From positions 1 through 37,962 of the forward strand of contig JAOASF010000116.1 in assembly GCA_025210175.1 (NCBI GenBank): a DNA stretch of 37,962 nt, in the 5' to 3' direction. Below, piece after piece: positions 8,389 through 17,945 of the stretch (position 1 is the stretch's first letter; each line of letters begins with the position of its first letter). A program made the translations under genes and the position numbers. Below the pieces are notes generated by a model that did no database searches, was not told the origin of the DNA, and saw only the letters and a list, made by a program, of their open reading frames with translations. Source of the stretch: Crocinitomicaceae bacterium (GTDB taxonomy: Bacteria; Bacteroidota; Bacteroidia; Flavobacteriales_D; Crocinitomicaceae).

Positions 8389-9885
8389 ATGATACATCTG
8401 GATTTTCAAAATAGATTTCGCCTCGTATTGATTCTTACAGTATTGTTGGTCGTTATAACCAGACTCCCTTTCTTTCTGCATTACACCGAAGGAATAATCA
8501 TCGCCCATGATTCTTTTTCTTACTACAAAATAGTTGGTGAAATGGTACAGGGTAATTTGCCATACTTCTATCAACGCCCTCCACTCTATCCCCTTATTTT
8601 GGGTGGACTTAACTTGATTTCCGCTAAAACAATTCTGGTTCCTCTTTTTCAAGTGATCCTGACTCTTTATTCTTCCTTATTATTCCTTCGCGTTGTCGGC
8701 AAACATTTTCCCAAACATTTTCTTCTATTCGCGCTTTCATTATGGGCGTATTTAGGAACTAACACCCACACGCAATATGACTTGATGATCTTAACAGAGG
8801 GTGTTTTTTCAAGTTTGATCGTATTTCTGACAGCTCTTACAATTGAATCGGTAAAAACAAATGCGTTAAAAGAATGGATGAAAACTTCTCTGGTAATTGT
8901 ATCCATTTTCCTACTTAAACCTTCTTCTCTATTTATTTTACCATATCTATTACTTGTGCTATCTTACTTTATATGGCAAAAAAAATACAAATGGATCCTT
9001 TCATTTATTACTCCAGTAATAAGTATATACTTTGTATTATGTGCCTATAACTATGCAACCACAGATCGATTCACAATTTCTGCCTTGGGGCAAATTTCCT
9101 TGGCTGGAACTGTCGCCTGTTTTGCAGAACCAAACCCTCACCAACCAGCCTATATCAAGGAAACCATCGAACTAATAAAACCCTCTTATGAACAACAACA
9201 GACCTTAAAAGGCAAATACAGTTATAAAAGCTTTTATGAGATTTTCAATACAAAATACTTAGAGTTTCAATCGACTGTTGCCTCAAAAGGTCATTCGTAT
9301 TACATCGGAAAATCGAAGGTTCCAATATTTAGAACAGTGGATGATTTAAAGGAGATGAACCTTCGCTCCATCAAGTTACATCCTGATTTGTATTTTCGAT
9401 TTGTTCAAACAATGTTCATTAATTACTACCATAATTTCCTGAGAGATCCTGTGTTCTACAACGAGGAAGTTACATATGCAAAACATAACTTTTCAACCAC
9501 AAATGAAATCTTCAGGCACCTTGAAAATGAAGAACATACAGCAACAAACCATACTTACACCGTTGATTCTCCCTTCGTCAAATCCCTCTATTATTACAGC
9601 AGAATTCATCATTTCGTTTTCAAAAACATCCTCATTTTACTTGCTTTTTTCGCGTCGATAATCTTGTGCATCGTAAACTTTATTAGGTATGGATTCCTTT
9701 CTCAAAATAACCTCATCGCGCTACTTCTTACTTCCATTGTAATTTCTAACTCCGTTCTCGTTGCTTTGGTTCAACAAAGTTTGATTCGCTACAGCTTCCC
9801 TTTCGAACTCATCTATTATCTTGTTCCTTTACTGATTTTCTTGTCACTCAAGAGCCCTCAAATATTGAAGCATGGAGAACAATAA
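8389..9885 (+). CDS. Polytopic membrane protein, probable GT-C fold glycosyltransferase
   Basis: Integral membrane protein of 498 residues with about nine hydrophobic segments, the first near residues 9-28 and the last near 470-490. The first periplasmic loop reads IIAHDSFSYYKIVGEMVQ and then PYFYQRPPLYPLIL. An acidic residue followed by RPPLYP is the pattern of GT-C enzymes (PMT/ArnT/GT39-like), which use polyprenyl-phosphate sugars on the outer face of the membrane. A long soluble loop lies near residues 235-385. It could act with a polyprenyl-phosphate sugar synthase such as the GT2 at 4975. No closer name is justified. It starts one base after asnB and overlaps the next gene by 14 bases. 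Confidence 0.65.
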   Translation: MIHLDFQNRFRLVLILTVLLVVITRLPFFLHYTEGIIIAHDSFSYYKIVGEMVQGNLPYFYQRPPLYPLILGGLNLISAKTILVPLFQVILTLYSSLLFLRVVGKHFPKHFLLFALSLWAYLGTNTHTQYDLMILTEGVFSSLIVFLTALTIESVKTNALKEWMKTSLVIVSIFLLKPSSLFILPYLLLVLSYFIWQKKYKWILSFITPVISIYFVLCAYNYATTDRFTISALGQISLAGTVACFAEPNPHQPAYIKETIELIKPSYEQQQTLKGKYSYKSFYEIFNTKYLEFQSTVASKGHSYYIGKSKVPIFRTVDDLKEMNLRSIKLHPDLYFRFVQTMFINYYHNFLRDPVFYNEEVTYAKHNFSTTNEIFRHLENEEHTATNHTYTVDSPFVKSLYYYSRIHHFVFKNILILLAFFASIILCIVNFIRYGFLSQNNLIALLLTSIVISNSVLVALVQQSLIRYSFPFELIYYLVPLLIFLSLKSPQILKHGEQ

Positions 9886-10843
9886 CATTTCGGTAATAAT
9901 TCCACTTTACAATGCCGAAAAATACATTGTAAAAGCATTGGAGTCATGCCTTTCTCAAAAATTGGTTGGTGAGGTGATTGTGGTTGACGATGGTTCATCG
10001 GATCTTTCAGTGAAGTTAGTGGACGATATGGCTCGGTACAACTCGAAGATTCAACTAATTCGATCAGCATCCAAAGAAAATGTAGGTGCCGCCCAAAGTA
10101 GAAACATTGGGATTGAAAGGGCTTCCAATTCTTGGATTGCATTTTTGGATGCAGACGACTTTTACCTTCCCCATCGATTCGATCGTTTTGAGTCAATCTT
10201 AAAGGAGAACCCAGAGATGGATGGAGTGTACGAAGCGGTAGAAAATGTATTTGAATCAGAAGAAGAAAAGAGTAAATACTTAAAAAGTAGACCTGAGCAT
10301 TTACAAGGAGGAGAATTGAAGGCTAAACTAAACTTGTTTACCCTGTATCGGGAGGTTTCTCCTGACCAACTTCCGTTCGATTTAATATCGGGAAACAACG
10401 GATTTTTCCACTTCAATGGCTTGGTCGTAAAAAAGAGTTTAATTGAAGACGTTGGATATTTGAATCAAAAACTTCGTATCACTCAAGACACTGATTTTTT
10501 CATCAAACTCTCCATACGCGGCAAGTTAATAGCTGGGAATTTAGATAAACCAGTGGCAGCCAGACTGGTTCACCCCGAAAACCGAATCTACCGGAACGAA
10601 GAAAGAAGAATCTATTTTGCATTTATACTTTTTACGGATCTAAAATCATGGGCGCTCAAACAAGAGGTTCGAGTTGAAATTCAAAAAGCCATTCAAAAAA
10701 AGATAATTTGGATGGTTGGTAGCTTGATCCTTAAATGGAATATGTATCGTTGGACAAGAGTGAAAGGAGCCTTTTTGTGGATGACGAACCGATTTATTTT
10801 GAATCACTACTTCAGAACCAACAAAAACAAATTTCAAAAATGA
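9872..10843 (+). CDS. GT2 family glycosyltransferase
   Basis: GT-A fold glycosyltransferase of 323 residues. The first strand is ISVIIPLYNAEKYI, the nucleotide-binding VVDDGSSD lies near residues 37-44, and the DxD-like FLDADDF near 90-96. The segment LRITQDTDFFIKLSIRGK near 200-217 carries the acceptor-site ED/D motif in the usual place. Two basic, moderately hydrophobic helices end the protein, suggesting membrane association. The gene overlaps the GT-C gene by 14 bases upstream and shares ATGA with the next GT2 gene. The sugar and acceptor are not deducible. Confidence 0.88.
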   Translation: MENNNISVIIPLYNAEKYIVKALESCLSQKLVGEVIVVDDGSSDLSVKLVDDMARYNSKIQLIRSASKENVGAAQSRNIGIERASNSWIAFLDADDFYLPHRFDRFESILKENPEMDGVYEAVENVFESEEEKSKYLKSRPEHLQGGELKAKLNLFTLYREVSPDQLPFDLISGNNGFFHFNGLVVKKSLIEDVGYLNQKLRITQDTDFFIKLSIRGKLIAGNLDKPVAARLVHPENRIYRNEERRIYFAFILFTDLKSWALKQEVRVEIQKAIQKKIIWMVGSLILKWNMYRWTRVKGAFLWMTNRFILNHYFRTNKNKFQK

Positions 10844-11814
10844 GACCGTCATTTTCTGTAATAATGCCTGTTTACAATGCTGAAAAACATCTTTCTAGAA
10901 GCTTGAAAAGCATTTTTGACCAGACTTTGAAGGATTTTGAACTCTTGGTATATGACGATGCATCGACCGACCAAAGCTTGGAGATAATCACTTCCTTTAA
11001 GGACGATCGAATTCGACTTTTTAAGGGCGAAAAAAACATTGGATCTTTGAAGGCAAGAAACTTTCTATTAAACCAAGCGCAAGGTCGTTATATTGCATTT
11101 CAAGATGCGGACGATTGCTCGCACACAAAACGTTTGGAAAAGTTATCGACTTATTTTCAAAACAACCCAGAAGTGCACTTACTTGGATCGAACGTTCTAT
11201 ATGTCGACAGCAATTGGAAGGAAATATCAACTTCCAAAAAGCCTGAGCAATATGGAGCTATTCAGGAAAAAGTAAAATTTTCTATCCCTGTAATTTTTGC
11301 TACCTCAGCCGTGAAAGCCCAGGTAATTCAAAAGGTTGGCACTTTTCGAACTTATTTCGACGGCCTAGGAAACTATGATTACGATTGGCTGTACCGAATC
11401 ATCGAACAATTCCCGTCCGCCAATCTTCCAGAGCCTTTGTATCAAGTACAGTTATCTCCTAATTCAAATTCGCTCCGGATTCACAACTCGAAAAAATTGA
11501 TCGGCGACAGAATTGTTCAATTTCTTGGTTCCCAAAGAAAGGAAAACAATGGAAAAGACAGTCTTTCAGGGCTCCCCATTGAATTATTACAGGATTTTGA
11601 AAGCAAAGAGCTATCTGCCTACTCACAAGACCCATCCTTAGTCTATTACAAACGAGTTGAAGGTTACATGGCCATTGAGTACTTTCACTTCGCATTGAAG
11701 GCGGCTTTTCTTGCCTTTCTTAAGGCTCCGCTTAAAACGAGAAATATTCGAACGGTTTTCTTTGTTATGAGAAAATGGGCGTTAAATCACTTTTCAAATG
11801 GACGGTCAAACTAA
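10840..11814 (+). CDS. GT2 family glycosyltransferase
   Basis: GT-A glycosyltransferase of 324 residues. The start is placed at the ATG at 10840, which forms an ATGA overlap with the previous stop and sits just before the first strand SFSVIMPVYNAEKHL. A more upstream ATG at 10735 would overlap the previous gene by over 100 bases without adding a family feature. The nucleotide site is VYDDASTDQS near residues 36-45 and the metal site is FQDADD near 86-91. The motif FDGLGNYDYDWLYRII near 175-190 is the likely acceptor/base region. Downstream it overlaps a GT4 gene by 17 bases. Confidence 0.86.
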   Translation: MRPSFSVIMPVYNAEKHLSRSLKSIFDQTLKDFELLVYDDASTDQSLEIITSFKDDRIRLFKGEKNIGSLKARNFLLNQAQGRYIAFQDADDCSHTKRLEKLSTYFQNNPEVHLLGSNVLYVDSNWKEISTSKKPEQYGAIQEKVKFSIPVIFATSAVKAQVIQKVGTFRTYFDGLGNYDYDWLYRIIEQFPSANLPEPLYQVQLSPNSNSLRIHNSKKLIGDRIVQFLGSQRKENNGKDSLSGLPIELLQDFESKELSAYSQDPSLVYYKRVEGYMAIEYFHFALKAAFLAFLKAPLKTRNIRTVFFVMRKWALNHFSNGRSN

Positions 11815-13018
11815 GGATCTACACCTCTTTACTCATCTTTACCCATATGGTAAAGAAAATGAAACCTTTTTGGATGCCGAAATTGAAGTTTTGGCATCAG
11901 CCTTCTCAACGATATACATTTATCCAAACAAGCGAAGTGAACAAAGAAGAGATTCGCTTCCAAGCAATGTTCAGGTTATTGATTTGTTGAACACACCCAT
12001 CAAAAGAAGAAACCTTGTCATTAAGTTGTTTTTGCTTCTTCGATTTTCGCCGATTATTCTCCACACGCTGAGACAAACCTATAATAAAAGGGCCTATATA
12101 ACGCATTCCAAATATTACGTACAAAGGCTTTATAAGGAAATTGATCTTTATTTACGTCTTAAATCCTTTTTTCAGAAGAAAAATAAACACTCTATTTTCT
12201 ACACCTATTGGTTCGATAATGGATTGCTTGCCTTGGCCATACTAAAGAAGCAAGGACATATTCAAAAACTCTTCTCTCGGGCACATGGTTATGACCTATA
12301 CGACGAGAGAAACTGTGATCTCCCATGGGCATTTCGTGCATTTATTTTGGCGAATATTACCCGTTTATTTTGCGTGAGTAAAAATGGGTTGAATTATCTT
12401 CAGACCCGATTTCCTCAATACGTTGAGTCGATATCATCTGCCTATCTTGGAATTAACGATGCAAATAAGAAGCTCGAGAAAACACTTACGAATGAACCTC
12501 TTTTTGTTTCTGTGGGGAGTTTGATTGAATTAAAACGAACAGACTTAATCCTGGATACTTTAAAGCATTTTGATCAACCCGCAAAATGGGTTCATTTTGG
12601 TAGTGGCTCAGAAATGGAAAAAATAAAAAAGTTGGCCACAGAACTACCTTCCTCCATAAGCTATGAAATTAAGGGCTTTGTATCCAATGAAGAATTAATC
12701 AGATTTTATAATAACCATGAGGTTACAGGTTTTCTCTCGTTTAGTTCCTCAGAAGGTTTACCCGTATCCATGATGGAGGCGGTTAGTTTTGGCATTCCTA
12801 TACTTGCCTGCAATGTTGGGGGCATCTCCGAGATTGTCATACCGAAAAAAACAGGGATTCTATTACCAGTTAATTGTACAAGTGAAGATCGATTAAATGG
12901 TCTCAACCAACTTGTTACTTATCCTTTCGACCGCCAACAAATTCAGGATTATTTTCACCTAAATTTCAATGCAACAACTAATTATCATTCCTTTTCGAAG
13001 CAATTGAAGAGCCTATAA
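11798..13018 (+). CDS. GT4 family glycosyltransferase
   Basis: GT-B fold retaining glycosyltransferase of 406 residues. The C-terminal domain begins about residue 235 (EPLFVSVGSLIELKRTDLIL) and carries the donor-binding stretch SSSEGLPVSMMEAVSFGIPI near residues 315-335, with the EGLPVSMMEA motif typical of GT4. The middle has SRAHGYDLYDER near 164-175, the H-G-x-D/Y pattern of many GT4 enzymes. It is the last gene of this plus-strand run: six bases after its stop the reverse-strand sulfotransferase gene ends. No hairpin terminator is visible in the six-base gap. Confidence 0.88.
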   Translation: MDGQTKDLHLFTHLYPYGKENETFLDAEIEVLASAFSTIYIYPNKRSEQRRDSLPSNVQVIDLLNTPIKRRNLVIKLFLLLRFSPIILHTLRQTYNKRAYITHSKYYVQRLYKEIDLYLRLKSFFQKKNKHSIFYTYWFDNGLLALAILKKQGHIQKLFSRAHGYDLYDERNCDLPWAFRAFILANITRLFCVSKNGLNYLQTRFPQYVESISSAYLGINDANKKLEKTLTNEPLFVSVGSLIELKRTDLILDTLKHFDQPAKWVHFGSGSEMEKIKKLATELPSSISYEIKGFVSNEELIRFYNNHEVTGFLSFSSSEGLPVSMMEAVSFGIPILACNVGGISEIVIPKKTGILLPVNCTSEDRLNGLNQLVTYPFDRQQIQDYFHLNFNATTNYHSFSKQLKSL

Positions 13019-13024
13019 ATGAGG

Positions 13025-13828
13025 CTACCAAGTGTCCGTTTGCTCGTAACCTTGCTCTATCAGCAAGTTATTCCAACGTTCGTGCTGCTTGAATATAGTT
13101 TTCATTTCTGAATCAAAACTTGTCTGCCATTTATTAGCCTTTCCTTTCGATAAGAAATTGATTTTCTTTTCATTGTTTTCCTCCAGTGCTTTCTTTTTTT
13201 GTTTGTTGAACTCATTTTTCTCTACCACCTTTGCAATCTCTTTTCGATCACAGGGAATATCATGGTGTTTTAACACTTGCTCTATTTGATTCACTGGATC
13301 CCGTAACAAGCTTTCATAAGAAACCTTATATCCTTCTTCGAATCTGTGCCATTTCTCAAGTTGAGCTATATGCCATTCGGTTGCCATAAACTTCTTGTAC
13401 TTTTCTTTTGTATCCAACTGGGCGAATTCTGGGCCCCAACCTCCTTGTTCTATGGGCAACCAAGACAAATAATTGATGGTTGATAAAATGACATTTCTTG
13501 GATCTCTTTGGATAACAACAATTCCGACCTTTTCATTGGGTTTCCAATCTGTTGGAGGGTCGGCATGAGTTTTCACAACGGTTGCGTGCTTTTTAGCCGT
13601 TAAATACATGTAGGAATCCCGACCTGGTCCTAGACGGAATCCTCCAGTTCCTTTTGCAAAATCAGTAGAATAATAATCTAGTTTCTTAATTGAGAAGTAG
13701 TCCAAATCATTCAATATTTCGTAAAGCCAGGTACTTCCTACCTTTTGTCCACTAGCAACAATGAGGGTTTTACAGTCCGTAAAAATTATGCTCTTTAGCT
13801 TAGCGATTGATTTTTGTATCAAGTTCAT
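13025..13828 (-). CDS. Sulfotransferase (PAPS-dependent, Sulfotransfer_1-like)
   Basis: Predicted enzyme that moves sulfate from PAPS to a hydroxyl of its target. The 5'-phosphosulfate loop reads SGQKVGSTW (about residues 26-34), the region KTHADPP at 86-92 matches the histidine-containing KTHLP motif (H88), and the 3'-phosphate motif is RDPRNVILS at 108-116. Downstream come YESLLRDP and a C-terminal GKANKWQTSF that resembles the PAPS-binding RKGxxGxWK loop. The 267-residue length fits cytosolic-type sulfotransferases and no signal peptide or membrane segment is present. It is the only reverse-strand gene in the polysaccharide cluster, ending tail to tail with a GT4 gene and diverging from another, so it has its own promoter. 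Sulfation of the polysaccharide is likely but inferred. Confidence 0.85.
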   Translation of the reverse strand: MNLIQKSIAKLKSIIFTDCKTLIVASGQKVGSTWLYEILNDLDYFSIKKLDYYSTDFAKGTGGFRLGPGRDSYMYLTAKKHATVVKTHADPPTDWKPNEKVGIVVIQRDPRNVILSTINYLSWLPIEQGGWGPEFAQLDTKEKYKKFMATEWHIAQLEKWHRFEEGYKVSYESLLRDPVNQIEQVLKHHDIPCDRKEIAKVVEKNEFNKQKKKALEENNEKKINFLSKGKANKWQTSFDSEMKTIFKQHERWNNLLIEQGYEQTDTW

Positions 13829-13950
13829 TCCTACACTTTAGTTTCCGATTATGCTTCAAGCATGTATGCAAAGATTAAAGGTAGCATCTCAAATTAATCC
13901 TACATTTAACATCAGATTTATTTTTACACGGTGATTACTCTTAAAGCAAA

Positions 13951-15123
13951 ATGTCTCGCACAATAGCCAAACACATTTATATGTTACTTGACAATTCCTT
14001 TGTGTCTGACGCACGAGTGGAAAAAGAATGTGAAACTCTGATAAGTGCAGGACACCAGGTAACAGTAATCTGTGTTGAGGACCCAAAGTTTCCGAAAGAA
14101 GAAAAAAGAAACGGTGTAGAAATACTCAGATGGATAGCCCCTTCTTTTAACGCCCCTTTGCGCCAGGGCTATGAGGATTTTCTGCACGACATCTCAAACA
14201 AGATTCTAGAATTAAACCCCATGTACGTGCATTGCCATGATTTTTACATGTTGTCAATCGGTAGTCAACTAAAGGAAAAGAATCCTAGTATAAAGCTGAT
14301 TTATGATGCACATGAATATTTACAGGGGTGGCCGTTTTACAGAACAAATAGGGGAATCAATCGACTCAAGGGTAAACTGGTTTACACCAAACTGAAGTTA
14401 GATGAAAAAAGAAACTTGGGTAAAATAGATCGTCTTGTTACGATTACGGATGAAATTGGGGCCAAATTGACAAGAATATCGAAGTTAAACACCCATCCGA
14501 TTATAATAGGGAACTACCCAAAAAAATTAGAATTAAGGCAAAAAGACAATTACTTCCAAAAAGAATTCTCGCTAGACAAGGATTGCAAAATTCTCATTCA
14601 TTCTGGAACCATTTACCTAAGCAATGAACAATTGACCGAACTTTTTAATTCATTGCTTACCTTCCCCAATATCTGTTTGGTTTTCATTGGAAATAGACAG
14701 AGGATTGATGAAGTGAAAAACATGGTAAGATCACGTCTTGATTGGGAGAAAAAGGTGTTTTTCCACGATTACCCATCAACTCAAGAAAAAACGATTCAGC
14801 TGATCCATCAAGGCGATATTGGACTACTTCATGTCAATTTAAAATGGGAAGCCCATCAAATAGGCTTTTCCAATCGATTTGTTGAATACCTCATGGCTGG
14901 CATCCCCGTCATTGGTACAGCCCAGAACTTTACGCATAAAATGAACGAACAAAATCGCGTTGCCGAGTTCTACAATGGAAAAAAGGTAAGCTCCTTGATT
15001 GAGCCACTTCACAAAATACTGGACAATTATGGCGACTATATTTCTGAAATTGAGAAAATACGAAAGGACCTTAATTGGGAGTCAGAATCGGATAAATTAA
15101 TTCATTTATACCAAACATTGTAA
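13951..15123 (+). CDS. GT4-like glycosyltransferase
   Basis: GT-B fold glycosyltransferase of 390 residues. The N-terminal part has LDNSFVSDARVEKECETLISAGHQVTV and HCHDFYML, a layout common in Bacteroidota GT4 proteins that open surface-polysaccharide gene sets. The C-terminal domain begins near residue 212 (KILIHSGTIYLSNEQLTELF) and includes NRFVEYLMAGIPVIGT near residues 306-322, the donor-site region, though the glutamate pair of classic EX7E is less clear here. The 122-base gap before it is divergent with the sulfotransferase and must hold promoters for both. The stop and next start overlap by one base (TAATG). Confidence 0.83.
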   Translation: MSRTIAKHIYMLLDNSFVSDARVEKECETLISAGHQVTVICVEDPKFPKEEKRNGVEILRWIAPSFNAPLRQGYEDFLHDISNKILELNPMYVHCHDFYMLSIGSQLKEKNPSIKLIYDAHEYLQGWPFYRTNRGINRLKGKLVYTKLKLDEKRNLGKIDRLVTITDEIGAKLTRISKLNTHPIIIGNYPKKLELRQKDNYFQKEFSLDKDCKILIHSGTIYLSNEQLTELFNSLLTFPNICLVFIGNRQRIDEVKNMVRSRLDWEKKVFFHDYPSTQEKTIQLIHQGDIGLLHVNLKWEAHQIGFSNRFVEYLMAGIPVIGTAQNFTHKMNEQNRVAEFYNGKKVSSLIEPLHKILDNYGDYISEIEKIRKDLNWESESDKLIHLYQTL

Positions 15124-16004
15124 TGCCTCAATTCAGCGTCATAATTCCCATTTACAATCGAATAGATTTTATTGAAAAAACAGTCGATTCTGTTCTCCAA
15201 CAGCGTTTTCAGGATTTTGAAATCATTCTTGTTGACGATGGAAGTACCGATGGATCCTTTGATTTATGTCAAAAAATGGCGACCGAAAATGAAAAAATAA
15301 GAGCTTATCAATTACCGCAGAACCAAGGACGTTGTGCTGCACGTAACAAGGGACTAGAATTGGCCAAGTCCCAGTGGATTTGCTATCTCGATTCAGACGA
15401 CCAATACTATTCGAACCACTTGGAAACATTCGATGGTTTGATTGCAAAATTTCCAGACCAAATGGCATTCGCAACGGATCAAAACATCAATGATCAGCCC
15501 AAACCTTATAGATTAAAAAAACTCGGCAAGGATAGGGTGCACATCCAACTGGAAGATTTGATTGAGCATAACCCATTTACGGCCAATCAAATTTGTCACG
15601 CCGCAGATCTCAACTTAAGATGGTCGGAAGAACGAATTCCCATATCGGAAGATTGGTTATTTTTTCGAGAATTATCGCTAAAAACCAGCATTTTGAAAAA
15701 GGCTGTGGTAACGAACATGATTACCGATCACCCACAACGAACCATGAATACGGCTCAAAGTCAAGACTTTGTAAAATACAACCTTTTCACCTCCCAAAAA
15801 TTTATTTCCGAAAACAGTCGATCTTTGTCTTCAAGCCAAAAATCCAAAATCTCTACCTATACGGATCTTCTTTGTGCCAACGTCTTGTTATCCAGTGGAT
15901 TTAAAGCTCAAGGGTTTCAACTTTTAAAACCAAATATCTTGAAACCGAGAGCTTATGGATTCTTACTTTTTTATAAAGCCTGGCTAAAACTTATTATCCA
16001 GTAA
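15123..16004 (+). CDS. GT2 family glycosyltransferase
   Basis: GT-A glycosyltransferase of 293 residues. It starts FSVIIPIYNRIDFIEKTVDSV, with VDDGSTDGS near residues 36-44, NQGRCAARNKGLELA near 67-81 and the metal site LDSDDQYY near 88-95. The acceptor region ISEDWLFFREL near 176-186 is also present. The start is fixed by the TAATG overlap with the GT4 gene before it. A 21-base gap separates it from the second asparagine synthase gene. Confidence 0.88.
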   Translation: MPQFSVIIPIYNRIDFIEKTVDSVLQQRFQDFEIILVDDGSTDGSFDLCQKMATENEKIRAYQLPQNQGRCAARNKGLELAKSQWICYLDSDDQYYSNHLETFDGLIAKFPDQMAFATDQNINDQPKPYRLKKLGKDRVHIQLEDLIEHNPFTANQICHAADLNLRWSEERIPISEDWLFFRELSLKTSILKKAVVTNMITDHPQRTMNTAQSQDFVKYNLFTSQKFISENSRSLSSSQKSKISTYTDLLCANVLLSSGFKAQGFQLLKPNILKPRAYGFLLFYKAWLKLIIQ

Positions 16005-16025
16005 TATCAATCTTATCTTTACCCC

Positions 16026-17945
16026 ATGTGCGGAATAGCAGGTTTCATCGATTTTTCTGGCAAAAGTGATCAGCGTGTTTTAAAGGACATGACGGACGCG
16101 ATTGTGCATCGTGGGCCAGATGGGGAAGGACAATGGTTCTCTCAGAATGAGAATGGGAATGAGAATGAGGTTGTGGTTGGTTTGGGGCATCGTCGTTTGG
16201 CGATTATTGACTTGAGTCCGGGTGGAGCGCAGCCCATGCATCGTGAGAACTTGCACATTACGATCAACGGGGAGATCTATAATTTTCAGAAAATAAAGGA
16301 CGAGCTGATTGGGATTGGGCATACTTTTCAATCACATAGTGATACGGAAGTTATTTTAGAGGCATACCGAGCTTGGGGAATCTCTTGCCTTGTGCGTTTT
16401 ATTGGGATGTTTGCTTTTACCTTGTTCGACGAAGAAAAACAGGAAGTTTACCTCGTTCGAGATCGCGCAGGAGTGAAACCGCTTTTTGTTTATCGCAAAA
16501 ACGACCTTATCCTTTTTGGTTCTGAATTGAAAAGCCTTTTAGCCCACCCTGGTTTCGAAAAAAACTTGGATTTAAATACGGTTGCGGCCTTCATGCAATT
16601 TGGTCATGTTCCTACTCCGCATTGTATTTACAAGGATTGTTTCAAAGTAAAACCGGGGACTTATTTGAAGGTCAATTTGTCGACGAAAGAATTGGAAGAA
16701 CATACCTATTGGTCCTCTAGCGCTTGTTACGACAAACCCAAATTGAACCTTAGCGAAGCAGAAGCCAAAGAACAAACCAAAACTTTATTGAAGTCTGCAT
16801 TCGATTACCGCATGGTGAGTGATGTGCCGGTTGGTGTGTTTTTAAGTGGTGGATATGATTCAACTGGTGTTACGGCCTTGTTAGCGGAATCCAACCCGAA
16901 TCAACTGAAAACCTACACGATATCGGTTCCTGATATTGGATTGAATGAAGCCGCTTACGCCAAAGAAACGGCACAAATACTGGGAACGAAGCACCAAGAA
17001 TTGGAATGTAGTTATCAAGAGGCCCTAGACCTCATTCCTACCCTACCTCATTTTTACGACGAGCCCTTTGCGGACAGTTCAGCGATTCCGAGTATGTTGC
17101 TGAGCAAATGGGTAAAAAATGAAGTTACTGTGGCTCTATCGGCAGATGGTGGTGATGAATTGTTTGCTGGCTATAATCGCTACGATTACTTGATGAAATT
17201 CGGCAACGGTTTGAATTACATACCAAGCTTTCTAAGGAAAACTTTGGCCTATGGAATGGATAAAATTCCGGCGACTTCGATTCCCGTTCTTAAAGACAAA
17301 TACAACTTTCCAAATCGCTACGAGAAAACGAAAGAAATTCTAAAAAATCCCTCAGCCGAAGCGATCATGCTTCAATTGAGTCGACAATACGACGATGTTC
17401 AAATTCAAGACTTGTTCTTACGACCGGTAAAAAGTTTGCCCAATCTCTATTCGGCAGCGGATCTGAACAGCGAATATTTCACCGCACTGAGTACCATGCA
17501 AGCCATCGATTATCGCACCTATTTGGTGGATGATATTTTGCAAAAAGTCGACCGCGCCACCATGAGTGCCTCCCTAGAAGGGCGCGAGCCTTTTTTGGAT
17601 CACCGAATTTTGGAGTTTGTGGCTCAATTGCCTGATGATTTGAAATACAAAAAGGGAATTAAAAAGTATCTCCTTCGCGAAATCGTGCACGACTATATTC
17701 CTCAGGAAAAAATGAATCGCCCGAAAATGGGCTTTGCTATACCAATTGAAAATTGGATGATGAATGAACTTCGTCCGATAGTGGAAGAAAGTTTTTCGTT
17801 AAAATTCATTAAGCAACAAGGCATTTTCAATCCCATCGCTTGCAAAAAACTCAAAGACGCCTTCATGGGGGGTAAAATGGAATACGGCTTCAAAGTTTGG
17901 TATTTCGTTTCCTTCCAATTGTGGTATAAAAAGTATATGGCATGA
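16026..17945 (+). CDS. asnB: AsnB-type glutamine-dependent amidotransferase (asparagine synthase family), second copy
   Basis: Full-length family member (639 residues). MCGIAGF places the glutaminase nucleophile at Cys2, HRGPDGEG and VNGEIYN-like INGEIYN follow, and the synthase PP-loop is SGGYDS at residues 274-279. Motifs SADGGDELFAGYNRYDY, DRATMSASLEGREPFLDHR and RPKMGFAIPI are the standard AsnB landmarks. It is only moderately similar in wording to the copy at 6516 (which has SAGVDS and different linkers), so the two are paralogs rather than a recent duplication. An acidic, asparagine-rich hexamer-encoded insert lies near residues 40-48. It shares ATGA with the following GT4 gene. Function in sugar or peptide amidation is inferred. 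Confidence 0.9.
   Translation: MCGIAGFIDFSGKSDQRVLKDMTDAIVHRGPDGEGQWFSQNENGNENEVVVGLGHRRLAIIDLSPGGAQPMHRENLHITINGEIYNFQKIKDELIGIGHTFQSHSDTEVILEAYRAWGISCLVRFIGMFAFTLFDEEKQEVYLVRDRAGVKPLFVYRKNDLILFGSELKSLLAHPGFEKNLDLNTVAAFMQFGHVPTPHCIYKDCFKVKPGTYLKVNLSTKELEEHTYWSSSACYDKPKLNLSEAEAKEQTKTLLKSAFDYRMVSDVPVGVFLSGGYDSTGVTALLAESNPNQLKTYTISVPDIGLNEAAYAKETAQILGTKHQELECSYQEALDLIPTLPHFYDEPFADSSAIPSMLLSKWVKNEVTVALSADGGDELFAGYNRYDYLMKFGNGLNYIPSFLRKTLAYGMDKIPATSIPVLKDKYNFPNRYEKTKEILKNPSAEAIMLQLSRQYDDVQIQDLFLRPVKSLPNLYSAADLNSEYFTALSTMQAIDYRTYLVDDILQKVDRATMSASLEGREPFLDHRILEFVAQLPDDLKYKKGIKKYLLREIVHDYIPQEKMNRPKMGFAIPIENWMMNELRPIVEESFSLKFIKQQGIFNPIACKKLKDAFMGGKMEYGFKVWYFVSFQLWYKKYMA
16144..16167 (+). repeat. Hexanucleotide tandem repeat inside asnB
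   Basis: Four in-phase copies of AGAATG (the third is GGAATG) encode the run NENGNENE in the glutaminase domain of the second AsnB, in the loop after HRGPDGEGQW. Six-base units keep the frame, so copy number could vary without breaking the protein. Confidence 0.8.
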
